Source of the DNA: Verrucomicrobiota bacterium
Lineage (GTDB): Bacteria > Verrucomicrobiota > Verrucomicrobiia > Verrucomicrobiales > DEV007
Direction: 5' to 3'
Assembly: GCA_013152075.1 (NCBI GenBank)
Contig: JAADHD010000106.1
Location: 1-7,750, forward strand
DNA: 7,750 nucleotides
A program made the translations under genes and the position numbers. The notes beneath the pieces were generated by a model. That model was not told the DNA's origin. It was given only the letters and a program-made list of their open reading frames with translations, and made no database searches. Each line of letters opens with the position of its first letter. Within the stretch, counting starts at the first letter, position 1. Below, one piece after another: positions 6,483-7,750 of this stretch.

Positions 6483-7379
6483 CGGATTTGCATGACGCCC
6501 TGGAAAGGTCAACTCGGCGATCCCCGACTTATCCAGTTCACCCAAACCTTCTTTTTTCATCCGCTCATATTGCGCCTGAGTTGCTGCATTCACGGGAAGA
6601 TTCAATTTTTTCTGACGCGCAATTTTGGCAGCGATCCCGGAATCTTTGGCCGCGTGGCTAGAAGAGAACCAGCATTCGTGATCGCGATCAATCATATCCC
6701 CAGCATCGGTTTCAAGCACCCGGGAATTGGCTCCCGTTTGCGAAAACACTTCGCAGACCATCTTGAGATCGTGACCCAACGCTTTTGCCAGCCCAAGCCC
6801 TTCAGCGAGGCCTGCGGTATTGATATTCATCACCATGTTGACCAAAGCCTTCACCTCAGCGGCTTTGCCAGCCGCACCGATATATTGAAGATTCAGACTC
6901 AGGTCTTCGAGCAGCTTACGGTTCTTTTTGAAAACCGATTCTTTACCCCCCATCATCAAATAAAGATTCCCCGTGCGGGCGTGACTGATGCTCGATGCCA
7001 TGCAAGCCTCCAGCACATCCGCCTTGCGACGAGCCGCCGCCTTGGTCACTTCACGGTGCATGTCCGGTGACACCGTGGCGCAGTTGATGAACAATCTGCC
7101 CGTAGCCCCCGTCAGTAAATTGTCTTTTTTGCCAAAGAAAATTTTCTTCATCGCCGCATCATCGGTCACAACAGTAAAAATAATATCCGCATTGGCGGTC
7201 ACGTCTGACAACTTTCGGTAAGCCGTTGTCCCCTTGCCCAACTCATCCGCAAGCTCTTCCGCGCAGGGGCGATAGGTATCATAAACAGCGGTGACTCGAT
7301 ACTTCAGATCTTTTAAATGACGCGCCATGTTTGCGCCCATCCTCCCTACTCCAACAAAAGCGATTCTCTTTTTACTCAT
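6456..7379 (-). CDS. NAD(P)-dependent beta-hydroxyacid dehydrogenase, 3-hydroxyisobutyrate dehydrogenase family
   Basis: Predicted cytoplasmic oxidoreductase of 307 residues, close to the family's usual 290-300. The N-terminal Rossmann domain carries GVGRMG at 10-15 and ends strand 2 with VYDTYR (Asp34), which favours NAD over NADP but does not prove it. The presumed catalytic Lys177 lies in KALVN with Asn181, in the place of the family's KxxxN. AAKDSGIA at 243-250 matches the conserved KDxxxA cofactor/substrate helix. The substrate loop, normally close to DAPVSGG, is EACMASS at 124-130, so the usual Gly-Gly is lost while ARTGNLYLMMGG after it is conserved. The substrate may therefore differ from 3-hydroxyisobutyrate or tartronate semialdehyde. 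The C-terminus is strongly basic (KKKRVKKR). It converges with the HD gene, stops 3 bp apart, and no operon partner is visible. No Shine-Dalgarno precedes ATG 7379; the leader is A/T-rich. Family assignment is firm; substrate unknown. Confidence 0.9.
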   Translation of the reverse strand: MSKKRIAFVGVGRMGANMARHLKDLKYRVTAVYDTYRPCAEELADELGKGTTAYRKLSDVTANADIIFTVVTDDAAMKKIFFGKKDNLLTGATGRLFINCATVSPDMHREVTKAAARRKADVLEACMASSISHARTGNLYLMMGGKESVFKKNRKLLEDLSLNLQYIGAAGKAAEVKALVNMVMNINTAGLAEGLGLAKALGHDLKMVCEVFSQTGANSRVLETDAGDMIDRDHECWFSSSHAAKDSGIAAKIARQKKLNLPVNAATQAQYERMKKEGLGELDKSGIAELTFPGRHANPKKKRVKKR

Positions 7380-7478
7380 GACATTTTTATTTTAAACTCG
7401 CACTCAGCGTATGTTTCTTTATCCTAATATCCCGCCCTTTCCAAATACAAATCAATCTCAACTGAATCACTCTTTCTC

Positions 7479-7502
7479 TACTCCCGCTCCTACTCCTACT
7501 CC
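7479..7502. repeat. Short hexamer tandem repeat TACTCC in a pyrimidine-rich leader
   Basis: Four consecutive hexamers read TACTCC, CGCTCC, TACTCC, TACTCC, inside a longer run of almost pure pyrimidine (7471-7505). The minus strand carries four G tracts of 2-3 G within this run (GGG, GG, GG, GGG), so a two-tier G-quadruplex is conceivable. It ends 26 bp before the alkylation repair start, within the 149-bp gap 7380-7528. Confidence 0.6.
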
Positions 7503-7528
7503 CGTTCTTAATTCGATACTCCTTTCTT

Positions 7529-7750
7529 ATGCACTCTCTGGCAAAACAGCTTTTTATGAAAATGGCCATGGCAAGAAACCCTGCCAAAGCTGCGCCGATG
7601 CAGGCCTATATGAAAACGGACCAGCCTTTTTATGGCATCCAGGCAACAGAGCGGCGAATCATTTTCAAGCAGTGTATCGCCCAACATCCGATAGACAATC
7701 AAGACGACTACGAAGATGTGGTGCGAACATTGTGGGATGGAGAGCATCGG
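7529..7750 (+). CDS. DNA alkylation repair protein (AlkD-like), N-terminal part
   Basis: The frame is open from ATG 7529 to the window edge (74 codons). It matches the start of the DNA alkylation repair family: MQAYMKTDQPFYGIQATERR at about residues 24-43, then YEDVVRTLWDGEHR at 61-74. These HEAT-like-repeat glycosylases remove alkylated bases such as 3-methyladenine and 7-methylguanine from DNA; the catalytic Asp and DNA-contacting residues lie beyond the edge. Met10, Met12 or Met14 (7556, 7562, 7568) could be the true start, since none has a ribosome-binding site and family members usually begin about 10-20 residues before the MKTD motif. The gene diverges from the dehydrogenase. The assignment rests on this short conserved N-terminus alone. 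Confidence 0.8.
   Translation, partial: MHSLAKQLFMKMAMARNPAKAAPMQAYMKTDQPFYGIQATERRIIFKQCIAQHPIDNQDDYEDVVRTLWDGEHR

Noticed and set aside
6492..7070. 192-codon plus-strand frame opposite the dehydrogenase
   Set aside because: The minus strand carries a full Rossmann-fold dehydrogenase with conserved motifs; the plus-strand product has none.
7387..7747. Two minus-strand frames at the right edge (7387-7587 and 7508-7747)
   Set aside because: They lie over the AlkD-like N-terminus and the repeat-rich leader and show no protein features.
1..7750. Mobile element, CRISPR array or defence island
   Set aside because: I found no transposase, integrase, terminal inverted repeats, spaced direct repeats or defence-type domains; all recognisable genes are metabolic, envelope, signalling or repair types.

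Overview
The window looks like ordinary chromosomal DNA from a free-living, respiring bacterium with an outer membrane. An E. coli-type tail-specific protease, a multiheme c-type cytochrome lipoprotein fused to TPRs, a SpoIIAA-like fragment and a PgpH-type HD phosphohydrolase fit the Planctomycetes-Verrucomicrobia-Chlamydiae superphylum, with Verrucomicrobiota as my best guess. That assignment rests on gene content and style only. Base composition looks close to balanced. No gene has a well-placed Shine-Dalgarno sequence, so starts were chosen by family alignment and signal-peptide logic.

Layout: (1) 1-1036, minus strand: N-terminal half of a Prc/Tsp-family C-terminal processing protease, cut by the window edge inside its PDZ domain and preceded by a near-consensus sigma-70 promoter. 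(2) 1229-4512, plus strand: a compact cluster of a GloB/YcbL-like metallo-beta-lactamase-fold hydrolase, 16 bp, an 811-residue lipoprotein with eight CXXCH haem motifs, HEAT-like repeats and TPRs, and then, a few bases after its stop, the C-terminal half of a SpoIIAA-like (STAS/SEC14-type) protein that looks like a gene remnant. (3) 4758-6452, plus strand: a polytopic HD-domain phosphohydrolase like the c-di-AMP phosphodiesterase PgpH, but without the extracytoplasmic 7TMR-HDED sensor. (4) 6456-7379, minus strand: a beta-hydroxyacid dehydrogenase of the 3-hydroxyisobutyrate dehydrogenase family, converging on the HD gene with only 3 bp between stops. A Rho-independent terminator for the plus-strand gene is built into both gene ends. 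(5) 7529-7750, plus strand: N-terminus of an AlkD-like DNA alkylation repair protein, cut by the window edge, with a hexamer repeat just upstream.

The hydrolase and cytochrome probably form one transcription unit whose substrate and electron partners are unknown. The other genes are single units of envelope proteolysis, nucleotide second-messenger turnover, hydroxyacid oxidation and DNA repair. I see no mobile element, CRISPR array, tRNA or rRNA. I do not see a clear new multigene system. The most interesting items are the sensor-less PgpH homologue, the haem-TPR lipoprotein paired with a hydrolase, and the half-gene beside it.
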